A stretch of 64,000 bases of DNA, taken from the NCBI GenBank assembly GCA_013368445.1, contig JAACJO010000003.1:186001-250000 (forward strand), given 5' to 3'. The notes below the pieces were generated by a model. That model searched no databases. It was not told where the DNA came from and saw only the letters and a list, made by a program, of their open reading frames with translations. The DNA is from Leucocoprinus leucothites. Taxonomy: Eukaryota; Basidiomycota; Agaricomycetes; Agaricales; Agaricaceae. The position numbers and the translations under genes are program-made. Numbering within the stretch: the stretch's first letter is position 1; every line of letters starts with the position of its first letter. Shown one piece after another: positions 49,880 to 62,190 of this stretch.

Positions 49880-51357
49880 GGATACAAAAGAAGGGAGGGA
49901 AAGAAAAGAGGAATAGTAGGTAACTCGAAGCAGCCGAGGCACCGCTTAAAAGGAGGCCGACCGCATTCGATCAACGAACCCTTACATACACCAAGAGATA
50001 AGATCTGGAGGGCCGGTGATTTAGATGACAAGAGATCCAGCGCCAAGTTTAGCTGGGCTTCCTCCAGACGTGTTCCCGATGTAGTAATGCTGTGCTGAAT
50101 AGCACCTGAACGGTTTACAGACTAAGACTGGAATGTTGACAGTATGGCGACGTTCCGTGCTAGGATACCAAGGAGTCATTCCGGTTTGTGTGACTGGGTT
50201 GATACTGATAGTTGATAAGGTCCACTCGCTCCACCTTCCACTTAATGTCGACTTCTGAGTGAAGGACCGCAGCGAGAATAAAATAAACCGATTCTGGTTA
50301 GCCTACAGTCCCGCACAGCAAGCAATCAAGCGCCAGGTGAGTGTTCCGTCCGCCCATATAAGTGCTAGCTTCAAAGCAAAGCCGGCCTCACGCCCCCCTT
50401 CAAGCCCGAACAACAGAGACCATTTTACGTAGACTCTGTCATCAGCCCGCAGACACGAGTAAAGAGCTGTTGGTCGAAGGGCGTCGTCAGGTTATAGACA
50501 CCGAACTGAAGGTAGTGGATGAATGACGGATAGAGCAAGTACCTGGGGCAAGTGATCCGGGAGAGCTATTAGTGGCTGGTTGCGAGGAGCAAGTGGGATC
50601 TGATACACTCACTTCCAACAGTGTGGAAACCCAGCCCCCTCCACGATTACCAACCCAGAAGAGCTAGTGTGTCCTTCGATCAACCGGTGATGGATATCCG
50701 GATGAGTAGTTCATTACTTGCATGTTGCCCCTGGGCATTCATAATTCATCCATCCTGGTGGAAAGTGTTTGAGCTGCCAGACGAACACGCGTTGTGGAGT
50801 CAAAGCGAATTGTGCCAGTCGATGCCTGAGCGCTTGAGCTCTTGAGCTAATGGACACAGCCTCGAGCGATTATTATCCGTAATAAAGACGAGCTGAGCTT
50901 CGCAGCAGTATGGCGGGGTATATTTCCTACTTTTTGGAAGGTTAGAAAAGATTCAAGGCTAACGGAGCGCTGAGCAGTCAGGTTGGTCGAGTTTGTTCTT
51001 AGAAAGCTAGCCCACAGGCAGGTGCAAACCAAGTGCCCGGCTCAGGCTGGCGGCATTTTCGGACCGACATCAATTCCCACGACCCGAGTAGCTTGCCCTT
51101 CGCCGTGAGGATCATGCGTCAAAAATTACAGGAGGAACTGAGCGTACGTGTTCAAGCTTTCAACGTGAGGGAATCACAGTGACAGCGAGGATGAGCACAT
51201 ATGAGCTTGGATTATCCATACTCTAGTAAAGTTACTTGGAGGGAATCACAGATTCCATCAATGGTAGTCAAGACATTAGACAGACTGTACTATCGTTCAA
51301 GTATTGATATCATTTGGATACATTAGCTCAAGAGAGACACATGCTAAGCGCTGATGG
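49880..51357. other. upstream region of the zinc-cluster regulator
   Basis: About 1.5 kb without a supportable gene. The plus-strand frame at 50621-50845 has no recognisable features. No TATA box stands out close to the regulator start. Confidence 0.45.
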
Positions 51358-53719
51358 CTAACTAGCTGTTTCCAAACGTTTCACTCTACGTTCATCACCA
51401 AGAGACGCGATTTCTCTCAAATCTATGATTTTGAACGGCCAAGTAAACCAACTGCCGCCACTTCGGTGGATAGGCAGACCCATATCCTCAAGAAGATCAT
51501 CAACAGCCTGTGGCCAGCTATTTTGAGGGCCAAGATAAGCGTTATCTACGAAGGAGATAAACTGAAAACTCACTTCCAGAAATCGAGACTTCCCATGTAA
51601 CTAACGTTAACCCATGAGTCCATTTCGGGGTATCGGGTCTTCATCCACGCTGCACCTCGCTCGCCCTCTGCCGTTGCTGATTCAACGTCCGTTGGTAACC
51701 TCATGGCATCTCCAAGAAAATACGATGAAATCCAATGCGCGACGACTTCATTCGTGTAGCCGACATTAGCGGTGAACTGGAGTGATAACAAATTGTTCCG
51801 CCTCAGACGCTCTCACAAAGGAAGAGCGATCATCACTTACCAGCGAGCCAGCAATTGCGAAATTACGTCGGAGTATGTTTTTGGCCGGGACGATGCCTCG
51901 GTGAATGGAAGTAACCCATTTCTTGCTATCGGGGTGAACTTGCGGTGCCCCATGGAGCGAAGGATAATCCCAACAATGGCTCATTTTTATAGTAGGCGCA
52001 TGCTTGTTGATACCAAGTTCCTCAGCAGTTTTGTCTAAGCGGAAATCAGCTTCAGATATTTTAGAGAGGGGAGCGATATATATATATATATATATATATA
52101 TATTACCTGAGAATATTTTTGACCATGATGAGCAGTAACCCGTGGCCAAAACCACGGCGCTGGCGACAACCGACCTTCCATCATTGAGAAGAATCGAGCG
52201 TTTGTCCGGTGAGAACCCAATAGCGCGCGCTGGTGCGATGACTTCGATTTGCTTGGAATTTGCCAAGGTATGGTAACTGTCCGGTCTTGCGGCTCCGACA
52301 TCATTAGTACGAACCCCCCAGAAAAGAGAGTGGGTCCTTCGCAATGGGGAATCGCTCGGGAGCTTAAACGCATCAAGCTATCAAATCACGGTGAACACCC
52401 GATGTTGGTGAGTTGAAGATAGTCAATGACCACGTACTGAGCTTTCCTGAATCTTGGCCCATAGAAACCGAGTAATCTTTCCACCTAGCGTTGTTCCGTG
52501 AAGGAAGCGCCTGTGCGATAGTTCAAACAGGGAGTGAATAGAGATAAAACCACTGACGCACTCAAGGCGAGTCCTTAGGTGAATATGCGGGGATAATATA
52601 CTAAGGAATCTGATCCACAAGGCGTTCAATCAAACGAGATGCGATTACAGCAGGTTTATCTTACCTGCTCCTTCGGATGAAGTCCGGTAGGGGAGTGCTC
52701 GCTGCAAGGAAACTGTCAGTCGTTTCGAAGATATTGCAACATTTTATGCCTTCTTGTACGAGCCTAACACAGACGCTAGAAGTTACACTAGTCAGAGGGG
52801 GCTGCAACAACGATAACCCAGACTAGGAATATACAGACTCTTGGGCAGATTTGCCACCGCCAATTACCACAACTGAGCCCTCTTCCCCCGCCTGTGCTTT
52901 GACACTCTTCGAAATGCGATCCACATTGGCTCCGAACTGGGACGAATGGGTTACTATTCCTCGGTACTGACATTTCGCCGCTGCGGCAGGGGAAAGATAG
53001 TCGGGAATTTGTGGTTCGCTGCATCCCTAGGAAGTTGTAACGTATCAGTTTTCCCAGCGTTATTAATAGCCGGCGTTTTGCGAGCTGTAGATAGTCAAAT
53101 ACGCCCATTGCCGAACACTGAGCATCGGTCAGGACCGACTATCTGTGTTTTGTGGCCCACAGGTCGGACTCTGCGTGCACGAATCCATCGAGAATGCGAC
53201 TTACACCGGTAGCTAGGATAATCCTGGAAAATTGCGGATTATTTTTCGCATGGGTTCGTGTATTCTCCGTCCGGACGAGCCACTTTCCATCATCTTCTTG
53301 GCGAGATATGTCGAGTACTTCAGTGTTGAAACACAATGTCACTTTTCCCTTTAGAAAATTATCGTAGTACTTCTCCATGTAGTTGCATAGGTCGAGACCA
53401 GAGAGGCGGCCCCCGGTGACGGCAGTTTCAGACGGCGGGGGCATTACCATAGCAGAAAAACGATATTCTCCATGGACACTTTTGTTGAAGTGAGGCAAGG
53501 AGGGGACCGAAACTTTGACTCTGCTTACTTGTTGATGCGCAAACCAGGGTACACCCGCTCCCGAGCCCAGACCCCTCCTACAGTTGCGTCCCTTGTAATG
53601 ACATGGATGTCTGTAAACCCGTCTTGCAAGAGTACATGTGCGTTGATAAGGCCGGCTGCACCAGCACCGATGATACCGATGGATCCAGTGGGTGCCTGAG
53701 CTTTATTTCGGGCTACCAT
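51358..53719 (-). CDS. flavin-containing monooxygenase (FMO-like)
   Basis: Two-dinucleotide-binding flavoprotein monooxygenase, using FAD and NADPH to oxygenate a soft nucleophile or ketone; the substrate is unknown. About ten exons join in frame. FAD site: GIIGAGAAGLINAHVLLQDG near residue 15. Then GGVWARERVYPGLRINN, LCNYMEKYYDNF, RIILATGGCSEPQIPDY, YRGIVTHSSQFG and the NADPH site VVVIGGGKSAQD. The second half has FLHGTTLGGKITRFLW, LFWGVRTNDVG, VVLATGYCSSW, FAIAGSLFTANVGYTNEVVAHW and ends RRVKRLETAS. One intron (52106-52050) is half made of an (AT)14 tract, and the intron near 53212-53030 is unusually long at about 180 nt. No frame break found. Baeyer-Villiger or N-hydroxylating activity are alternatives. 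Confidence 0.87.
52076..52103. repeat. (AT)14 microsatellite inside an FMO intron
   Basis: Fourteen AT dinucleotides, starting one or two bases inside the donor site of a 57 nt intron of the monooxygenase gene (minus strand). It makes up half of that intron. Confidence 0.9.
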
Positions 53720-55213
53720 TCTGGATGATAGGATGGTAGTTGGAGGACAAGGAAGATTTCGACACTGGTATCAGCATATAATGATGGCCTGTGACGGAAC
53801 CAAGCTGGTGGAAATTCAGCCGATTCGTTGATTGAAATTTGTGGCGACCCTGGACGCTGTTTGCTCGGACGTAAGTCACGTAACCATGCCCAATCGCTTA
53901 AGTCATTTTCAATTGGTTCGAGGCCTTCCTGTTTTGGCTCTGATGGACCATGAACGAGCTCAAATGAAGATTACGAGGAATTTACGGATCTGTGATGGCT
54001 GCTTAACTATGCCTACTTTGATGAACGACTCATGCGGAGGTACCCAGTAAGATGGAGCTTGCAAATATATTCCATAGGGAAATGAGAACCATTGTAGAGT
54101 GGAAATTATCAGCGTATGCCTGCACGCATATCACAGCCATCGGAGCCTTCTAGCAAAACGGAGTCCGAGGCGAAGCGCACCGTGCTCTGGACCGTTGTTC
54201 ATTGCGTCCTACATTTACCTACCATGAACGATAGAACTTCGACTGTCGGACTGTGAGTTGAATTATTCTATATTTGGATCACATGGCAACGAGCGGGCTG
54301 GTTTTGCGTGCTTTACTCGCAGGTGGGAGGAGTGTGAGGATACAGTGCGGAGCTGCGAATGCTTCCGAGACCAAAGCAAAATCCCGAGTGGACTTCTGAT
54401 CCCAAAAATGGTCTTTTAGGTTCCCGCCGTTGTTTGCTGAAAGCCTTCCCGGTCCGATGAGCCTAGGCGGGTCTGAGCGCTTCAACGTTAGTCAAAGGAT
54501 GTCCTCATTCAGCCTCATTCTCATCGATCAAGTCGTATCGCAACAACAAAATTTTACGACCGATGTCGAATCTAAGGCACATGGCCTTTGCATTTCAAGA
54601 CAAGCTGGAATTGATCCTCCGACGTTCCATTTGTTGTGATGGACTCCGTTAAAGAGCTTGTGCGCTTTGCGACATCCACCCACCCCCCGGGCCATCAACT
54701 TACATATGTCATATCCCTCAATATCCATGTCATTGACAGATCTCATTTGATAAAGTTGCCGATAGACTTTTTTGATGCTCCGTCCCTTAGTCTCCCTCAG
54801 ACCGTTAACCAAATAAGTCATCAATTCGGGTGGCTGAGTCAGGCCCGGGACGATGGAAGAATTACCGCGTGAAGGTTCCAGTTTGGCGGGTCGCGACGTT
54901 TATAAAAAGACTGGTAGACTAGAACGTGATTAACCAACAACTGACTAAAGGTGTGAAGCTGATAAGGGACGCTACGGCGCGACTGGGTTATGACGTCACG
55001 CGACTTCAAGTCGGATGTTTGATCAATTGTCCAGCACTGTCCAAACCCTGACAGTAACAACCACCAGCTAGTTCATCCTCCCCCATTTCGACGTTATCAA
55101 CCACCGCAATATGACCCCTCCCTACATCCGAAGACCCCCTCAGATCAACTTCAACCCCCCACTATCGCTGGACTCACCTACGATGACTCAGACAACACGC
55201 TTATCGGAGAGGC
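53720..55213. other. intergenic region
   Basis: 5' flank of the monooxygenase and unassigned DNA. Contains TATAAAA at 54901-54907, about 310 bp before the small membrane-protein candidate. Frames are short and featureless. Confidence 0.45.
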
Positions 55214-55599
55214 CATGGTGTTTATTTTCCTTCTCGGCTTGTCAGTGATAAATTTGAAAACAATGCGCACCCGCCAATCTATTCAATAATTCGTCTAATA
55301 GTACATTTGCTGAGGTCATGGCCTGCTGTTTCTGGTTCGAGAGGGCTACTACCTCCGGAGAGAGATTGGCCATCGTCATTCTAGGTCTTGTTAGCATTAT
55401 CATCTTCGCCGTGTATCACCTGCTGCATATTCTACCGGACCACTTCCCTTTTGGTCGGATGAGCCTGGAATATCCTCTCTTCGTTTGGCTTGTAGACGAG
55501 TACATCTGGTGCATTACGTGCGTTTTGAACATTCTTCTGCAGGGAATCCGTCCAGGAATTAATGCCTTTATTGACGCCCTAGTTCAACCATCTTTCTGA
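55214..55599 (+). CDS. small multi-pass membrane protein candidate
   Basis: Two exons in frame, with an intron GTCAGT...TAATAG of about 60 nt. They encode MVFIFLLGF then TFAEVMACCFWFERATTS, a helix LAIVILGLVSIIIFAVYHLL, and FVWLVDEYIWCITCVLNILLQG, ending LVQPSF; about three hydrophobic segments. Upstream of the ATG the same frame stays open and proline-rich (YQPPQYDPSLHPK ... TYDDSDNTLIGEA), so the gene may begin further left with a first exon I cannot place. I do not recognise the family. It lies next to the membrane protein at 57332 but does not share its N-terminal motif. Confidence 0.35.
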
Positions 55600-57331
55600 T
55601 CTCCGATGCGAATGTGGTAGCCTTTATTTCACATGATCTATCCTTGCGGCAACGCGTTGCTACTTTTAACGCAATTTTGGTGACGGCAGCTGTGTATCCC
55701 CACCACGACACCAAGTACCCGACGTTCGTTCTCTCAGGGCTCTAGACAACTTCATCCAAAAAATCAAGAATTTCACAGTCATAAGTGTTTCCACTGGGCC
55801 TCGTGATGGCTATTGTGCCTACTGGACATTTTTCAAAATTTTGGGATTACCAGTGACCTTGGACACCTTCTGGCAAGTAGTTCAGCATCCGCGGTGGTCT
55901 ATTCAGCTTATCCGAATCGGCTATCCTATAGTTCAATCATGCTGGCAATGTTGTGCTACAATTGGTCTATAAGTCACCCTGACTCTAACGACTGGGAGAG
56001 ACTGACTAGTGTCACTGTGTATCTCTGTGCTCTCATCTTGTTTGGCTAGGTGAGCTATTCTGAAATTGTGAGCGGACTCGGCTGACATTTAGCTGCATTT
56101 GGCCTGGTAGATGTCCTTCATGACGCGCATGGTGATTCTATGAGTGCCACAGTGGCAAAGCTGTCGTATGTGCGTTTATGTTGGCACTTCTCATCCGATT
56201 ATCATTTTCACTGAAAGCTTCTAAACTTCTAAGTGTCTCGGAGTTCTCTTGTAACCGGGCTTCAACGGGCGGCTGTGAGCGTGAATGAGCAATCTCGCTG
56301 ATAGGCGCACAGATTATTACCGTCGTATGTTCATCAGAATAGTTGCAGCCATCTCCCACCCCCGCCTCACCAAGAACCTTGAAGCTGTCAGCGTCAATCG
56401 ATGTACATGATACATCATGCCCAACTCATCTGCCTATCGTCTCGGATTGCATTGATGAAGAACTACTTGCGTATTCCGTTTATCCGATCCAAGGCACCCT
56501 CGTTTCGGACATGGCTGATCATGTCGTGTTCAAATACATCCATGAATCTCCTTTCATGATCAACCCAAAATTCACTGGAATTTGTTCTCTGTCGTTGTGT
56601 ATGTCCCGATTGCTCTCTTCCTCTGGCTCAATCTTACTCTAAATTAACTCTCCTCAGGTCGTAGCTGTGGTCGATCTCTCGCTGTCGCCAAGCAAACACA
56701 TGGCCAGACTGTCTGTCCTTATTCAGAACCTTGATTCTGATATTCTCTTATTCGCGGTACCCTTCTCCCAGGAGCTTAGCCTCAATGCGTGTAGTTCAAG
56801 ACTTGACACAAACAAACATTACCTGTGAGTATTATTGGAAAATTCCTGCCTGGCATGATTATCCGATCAACGATCAGTATCAGTTACATCTGAGAAGGCA
56901 TGTATGTGGGGCGTTCAGACTTGAGAAGGTGGTTGAGTAGTCAATGGGGACGATTCTCCGGGAGATTTAACGTGTTCTAAGCCTTAAGCCTATCACGAGG
57001 GCGATTTCCATTGGTTGATCAAGGTGAGCGTCTCGAATCCAATTAATCGCTTGATGAAGTATGTTCGAGCTCCTTATTTCATCATCCGGAGCAGCCGGGA
57101 AAGCTATTTGAATAGAGCGCTTGTCCAAACAATGACATGTTTTGATACCACCACAAGCGCCGTACAAGTCATTCAAGGCGGCCCCTTGGCGTGTGAGTGC
57201 TGCAATGTTGTTGTATTGCAAGGATGTTCATAATTCCCCCAATTTGTTGCCCTCTTAAATAGGGTCACGTTTTCATCTTCTACTGCAGTTCCATCTCTCT
57301 CCCCTTTCTTTGCAACGAAGACACCCACATC
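55600..57331. other. unresolved region between membrane-protein genes
   Basis: Holds several short frames, the most protein-like being 56343-56642 (+; CIDEELLAYSVYPIQGTLV, ADHVVFKYIHESPFMINP) and a frame around 56650-56820. I could not connect them into one gene or name a family. A decayed gene is possible. Confidence 0.35.
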
Positions 57332-58517
57332 ATGCCCTTCTTCCAAGGAGCCCACAATTTTGTCATTCATGGTGCCACCATGAACGATAGTGCTGTCCAA
57401 AACAACAATACAGTGCATAATACATTCGTTCCATCAACGGATGCGGGCAAGGACGCCAGGCCCCTTCGTAGCGATTCCATGGTTGAGAAACAAGTGTCCG
57501 ATCAAGAGCGAAAGCGCCTTACGGGCTTCTTCTCCGTAATTCATCAAATTTACACGCTCTTCCTTCTCCGTTTACCCAACCTCTACCTTTCACGTGTTGA
57601 GCGCCTCAGCGGCCAAGCTACACTCGCTGGAGGGTCTCTGTTGGTGATGGCCCAGACCTATCCCTCAACGAGCGGGAAAGACTTCTTGAATCGTTTATCT
57701 GAGCTTGAGACCAACATCCGGGAGCCTAATGACACCTATAAATTACCCGTTTCATACTTGAACCTCGGGATCAAATGGCGCGGCTTTGTGGATAGTCTTC
57801 TCCAGGAGTGGCAGACGCTTAATATCATTTCTGCCTTACTTGTTCCGTATGTTATACATTGGATCACGCATTACTTGTTGCTTAACCAGATGGAATGACA
57901 GAGGAATCTTGACCATATTCCAAATTAACGGTGCTACCAATGACCCGGTCACTCGATATCTCGCTTTCTGGTCCCTCATATCCGCGCTTATGAGCCTGCT
58001 GTACGGCTGTCTCTTCATCATTCAGTTCTCGCAGATGAAGAAAACTACTATTGGCATTGAGTGGATGACGGTGGGTATTCCAATCAAAAGCTAGTGAACC
58101 ATTCCTTAATTGTCTTTCTAGGAAGCATTAGAGCAATATGATGTCAAACAGTTTTGGGCCCTCGATGTCATGTTAGCCCTGCCAGCAATCTGGCTGGCCT
58201 GGTATGTTGTTGTGCTACCTCACTCCATATCATGTTTGGCTAATCATTGGTCATGTAGGTCAATACTCGCCTTCATCGTCTGCATTATGACGTTTTTATG
58301 GCGGGCTGGCCCGGTACCACCCGAATCATTCAATTCTCCGACCTCAATGGTACTGGGATTCCGCATTTTTGTATCTTCTGTCCTTGGAGTCGGCTTTGCG
58401 TATACTGCCTCTGTTTTTTACACCTTTAGGCGATATGGGGTGAATTTGGATGTCGTTATCGCTAAACGACTTGAGGATGCAATGTCCGGGAAAAATCAGG
58501 ACAACATCAAGCAATGA
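57332..58517 (+). CDS. multi-pass membrane protein with N-terminal GAHNFVI motif
   Basis: Four exons (57332-57846, 57890-58070, 58122-58201, 58259-58517) give 344 residues. The N terminus MPFFQGAHNFVIHGATMND is followed by an Asn/Thr-rich stretch, then a soluble amphipathic region with RLTGFFSVIHQIYTLFLLRL, LYLSRVERLSGQATLAGG and LEWQTL-like helices. Hydrophobic helices follow: AFWSLISALMSLLYGCLFII, DVMLALPAIWLAW, ILAFIVCIMTFLW and GFRIFVSSVLGVGFAYTASVFY. The charged C-terminal tail is short. I know the general type from mushroom genomes but no function. The N terminus nearly matches that of the NACHT NTPase that faces it across 600 bp; a partnership, with this protein as the membrane-acting partner, is inference. 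Confidence 0.7.
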
Positions 58518-59127
58518 GGGGATCGTTCAAGTGTCCAACTAATTTCCGATCACCTGGAACGCCTGCGGTTTCCCTCACCTATGTATTCTGTGGATATTTC
58601 ATACTTTCGTAATGAATTTTGTCCCTCTGGTTACTGTATAATTCGTTTAGGGAGTCAAATTCTGTCGGAAAAAATTGATTCTCCCTCGTCTACCGGGCCA
58701 CTAATATCCACCTCTATGTGTGGCACAGGCTCTTGCTTTTCATTCCTACTCCTAGACATCGTGTAATTAGCTTCAAATCAACTACCTTTATCTCCTTTCT
58801 CATTCAACACGGTTTTGTTCTGTGCGCAACCGGGTCCCATTAGTTTCTGGTCCATGCTGGTATATTCGGGATTAACTCATACACAACAAGTCCGTTTACA
58901 CTGACATAAGTTGTACGAAGTAAAACAAAAACAACTAGGACATAGGTTCTGCGCTCAAGTCCATTTCGGATGGTATCTCGGTGTCATTCTGCCCGTCCTC
59001 ATTATCAACCTTTTCCTTCTTCTGTTCCTCGTTGGCCTCTTGTCTGCTTTCGTCTCCGTGCGCATGCCCAGGCTCACCCCTCTCCTCAACGATACTCCCA
59101 CCCTCATCCTCCGCACTACCACTGTCC
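58518..59127. other. convergent intergenic region
   Basis: About 600 bp between the 3' ends of the membrane protein (+) and the NACHT NTPase (-). No further gene or repeat seen. Confidence 0.5.
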
Positions 59128-61457
59128 TCATCCCCCCGCACGTCTGCTGTCCGCATTCTCATCATCGTCCCACATTGTAAACTTCTCCGCTTTGTAAAAT
59201 GACATTGCCTCCGCATAGTTGACTGTCCGAAACTCATGAAAATACTGCTTCTCAGTATCAAACTCCCAAAACCAGATCACCGACTTATCCCCGTGACCAA
59301 GTTTATATAGGCCAGATTTGGTGCTAGACTGCCCCTGTCGAGAGATTGTACGGAGGACAGAGGCTGCGCGACTCAAACCAAATTGAGGATGATAGGGCCT
59401 GATGACTCGTGCACTTTCGAGTTTGTTGACCATCTGTTGGTGTTTTAGCTAGTAGTCACGAACTGTGTTAGTAGTAAGCATACCGCCAGAAACATATCTG
59501 GGTCAAATTCCGTGTAATCTTTGAGCCGAGAAAACCTAGTGCGTTCAATTTGTCTAACAACCCCAGCTCTGCCCAGGCAGAAAGTCTGCCCGCCTGAAAA
59601 TACCCCGATCCCATCCACCATTATAAGAGCAAGCAGGTACTTGCGATAATCAAGCTCCGCAGGTTTTTGCAGCGAGCTCGGTGGAAGGTCCTCCATAATT
59701 GTACGAAACTTCGGATCATCAAGAGACAGCAAAAACGAGATACGGATAAAGGTCCGAATCTTGATGTATGAATTCACAAACTCACTCCCTTGAGGACAAG
59801 AGAGCGAAGCGGAAGAGCTGGCCATACCTGGCCCTGATACGAGTTCTAAAGTACAATGTTGAGGACGTAATGTGGTACAGTGAAGGAAGACATACTTGTG
59901 CCTTGGATTACATAGCCTAATGCATAATGGTGATGTTGCTGAATGAGATGGTCGAAGAGGTTCTGGTGCATGGCCAGCGTGGTGACACAGAAGGAGGACG
60001 AGCGAGCGGGATTGTGGAGAAAGTCATAGAAGGATTTGTGGCAGAAAGCAAGGGTACCATGAACATGATAGAGGGACTGATGGAGTGAGGATTTAGATGT
60101 GGACGATAAGTTGTGGTCAAAGAATGAGTGTTCGAGATTGATGGTTTCATCAAAAGTGGGCAGTGGATATTCCTGATATTCTATGACAGCTTGAATGTGA
60201 TGGTAGATGCCTCGAAAGTGTCTGCCGGAGATGCCAACCATGTTACATATGACAGCAAGGTACCAACCGAAGCCACGATAATGAAGGACTAGAAACGAGA
60301 ACAAGAGTTGCATAGACGAGAGAATGTTATCGGGAACATGCTGTAAGATGAATGTGTATAGTGCATCCAGCTCTGCATATGCCAAAGTCAACTGGCAACC
60401 GCGTTTTGAGATCGGATTGAGTATAGCTTCCAAGATCTCCTCAATCTCTGGATACGAGTGACAGTTGATGAAACAAAGAACAGTGGCTGGGTGAGCGAAC
60501 AGACCCGCTGCAGCATCGACCAACATCTGGATTTGCTTAGCTGTGGGCCACGAGGAAGAAAGGTGGAGGAGATTTCGACGTCGAAGTATGTTCTCAAACC
60601 CTCCACGCAGGTACAGTTCAATCTCTCCATCTGCTTTGCGAGAGATCAGCAGAAGGACAGAATGGCAGTGGGAGGTCTCAGTGAACGATGCAAATGTGGA
60701 GACAATATGCGGTTCTTCTCGGCTGAAGACAGCCCAATGAAATGGAGTAGACCCAGCTTGAATCGACGATGTGATGATCTTAATGATCTCCATCTGTGTG
60801 CTTGTGCTCTCACACTTGTCTAAGCCATCAATGAAAATGGCTCTTCTCTGCATATCCTTTCCTAGCTCTCTCAACTCCTGCAGCGGCTCAATGATGAAGG
60901 ATCTGAACTGAGACGACATCATTTTCTTGACGAGAGACCTGTCGACAGAAACCTTGCGATTAACGATGTCGCGATAGCCAGGGAGGGTAGTCGAGAGCTG
61001 ATGCGCAAGGGTGGGGAAGAAGCAAGTATGGTCCTTGCGCCGGCCATTGATGGAGAAGAAAAACGCAGCGGCAAGGTGGCCAGACGCCTGCAGGCGTTTG
61101 GCACAGGTCTGAGCCACGGCTGATTTTCCAACAGCAGCAGGCCCTTTCATCCAGTAGAGCAGTGGGATAGAATCATCTTCATTGCTAGCAGTGGCCCAGG
61201 TTGTGATGTCCTTGATGTACTGTTCATGTGTGCCCTCATAGCATCTGGGAGCATAATCTCGTTCTTGAGCGTCAATGGATGCCTCTGGGGTAGAGGCCTC
61301 GTAGAGGATGTTGATGCCTAAACACCAGATTAAGTAGTATGATCCATGTGGTGATAAGGGGTGACTCACCTGTTGTACTAGATTGATTGTAATTGTTCTG
61401 TGCAATGATTTGTTTGGTATTTATTACGAAGTCGTGAGCTCCAGGGAGTACAGACAT
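59128..61457 (-). CDS. NACHT NTPase, NLR-like, without C-terminal repeats
   Basis: Five exons (61457-61370, 61317-59896, 59845-59828, 59788-59484, 59433-59128) give 712 residues. N terminus MSVLPGAHDFVINTKQ plus an Asn/Gln/Ser-rich stretch (about 29 residues, its own exon). Then DYAPRCYEGTHEQYIKDI, Walker A MKGPAAVGKSAVAQTCA, FFFSINGRRKD, FFPTLAHQL, Walker B RRAIFIDGLDKCES and FSREEPHI. A helical region follows, with the mushroom-NACHT segment FCHKSFYDFLHNPARSS, and a tail of about 210 residues with no WD40, ankyrin or TPR repeats. The residue after the Walker B Asp is Lys (GLDK) where NACHT proteins normally have Glu. Fungal NACHT proteins of this build are thought to act in non-self recognition and programmed cell death; that role is inferred here from the family. 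Confidence 0.88.
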
Positions 61458-62190
61458 GGCGTTGGAGGGATGAAGGGTGGAGGAGAGAACAAAGAGCTGT
61501 CAAACACAGCATCACAGCATCCTCTTCGAGTCAGGTGTGTGAATATCAGGGGACAAGTGATCGGCGCCCGAAGAACCGTTGCATGGGCAATGGGAAGACA
61601 TCGAAGTCAATTGTTAGCATCAACAAGCTCCAGAGCTACCTGCACCATTTCAGGGAAAAACCAGAAGCCAGTCGATGACCCAGGGATTGCACATGCCAAT
61701 CTCCGACTCTAATTCAACACTGGATGCCCATTTTCAAAAGTGGTCAATCGCTCCTGCGTGCGAGGCATTTTGGCTGAGGGCATGTGTGTTCGGAGCTGAC
61801 AGAACCCTCCTTCTGTTTCGCAGAGTCGGAGAGACATCAAGGACATAATTATCACCATTGACTTGTCTATTGACTTAGTTTGCTGGGGCCCTGATCGACC
61901 AGATGGATGAATCTCAGGTCAAGGAGCTTTAATATCCAGATGTCGAATATTGGATGCCCCCAATTTTCACCCAGCATTTCGGCGCTTCAGGTGAGGCTTC
62001 CCTTTGGTTAGCACAGAGCATGATCGCAAGCTGAATCAAATATTGACCCTGACTTCACTTTGATCTTAACGTTGACTTTAATTCCAGTCCATTTCACTGG
62101 AAAGCCCTCAATCTCCTCCCCTTTCATATGACCACAATTACTTCTTGAACGAATCAACGCCGTAAATCACTCCTCTACCTTCAGTTTGAG
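61458..62190. other. divergent intergenic region
   Basis: Between the starts of the NACHT gene (-) and the LAA1 relic (+). No gene, RNA or repeat seen. Confidence 0.5.

Noticed and set aside
53925..53945. GGTTCGAGGCC resembling a tRNA B box
   Set aside because: No matching A box, acceptor stem or anticodon arm can be folded around it.
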